35,302 bases of DNA from contig JANQSC010000001.1 in assembly GCA_028284235.1 (NCBI GenBank), positions 1 to 35,302 on the forward strand, written 5' to 3'; not shown here. Positions within the stretch are counted from its first letter, which is position 1. The text below holds more notes on this DNA, generated by a model. It was given only the letters and a program-made list of their open reading frames with translations, had not been told where the DNA came from and ran no database searches. The DNA comes from Opitutaceae bacterium. Its GTDB lineage: Bacteria > Verrucomicrobiota > Verrucomicrobiia > Opitutales > Opitutaceae.

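Overview
The window looks like a piece of a PVC-superphylum chromosome, most likely Verrucomicrobiota of the Opitutae type. This is inferred from gene content: a secreted S1 sulfatase with a C-terminal beta-sandwich, a giant CARDB/RHS/YD-repeat surface protein of the kind common in PVC bacteria, a DciA-like helicase loader, a GlnD, and intergenic spaces filled with palindromic elements. No rRNA, tRNA, CRISPR array or transposase was seen.

Left part (1-6316, all on +): the 3' end of an MDR-type 2-enoyl thioester reductase, a small DUF721/DciA-like gene, glnD (bifunctional PII uridylyltransferase/uridylyl-removing enzyme) and an exported arylsulfatase-type sulfatase. These are housekeeping, nitrogen-signalling and polysaccharide-desulfation functions with no obvious common operon. 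The spaces after the DciA-like gene, after glnD and after the sulfatase each carry palindromic repeat structures.

Right part (6509-35302, - strand): one uninterrupted reading frame of at least 9,597 codons, still open at the right edge and convergent with the sulfatase. From N to C it holds 15 CARDB repeats, PPC-like and TIG-like domains, a beta-propeller, about nine He_PIG/cadherin-like repeats, a first RHS N-terminal module, a dockerin-like pair of Ca-binding loops, BIG2 and ZU5-like domains, a second (YVTN-type) propeller, a second RHS N-terminal module, and a long YD-repeat shell that includes 44 consecutive 21-residue units without an indel. An RHS core ending in DPTGL follows, then an unassigned partly basic region of about 590 residues, a metzincin-like Zn-protease motif, and a jelly-roll/cadherin-like tail. 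It is probably an exported or surface-anchored giant protein for adhesion or contact; the secretion signal lies outside the window.

The most unusual signal is non-coding. Three copies of a 64-70 nt unit (4308-4371 on -, 4387-4456 on +, 6423-6492 on -) share nearly constant linkers but have almost entirely different, fully paired stems at three hairpin positions. That is compensatory variation, visible by eye. Two copies form a head-to-head inverted pair upstream of the sulfatase and the third lies just downstream of it.
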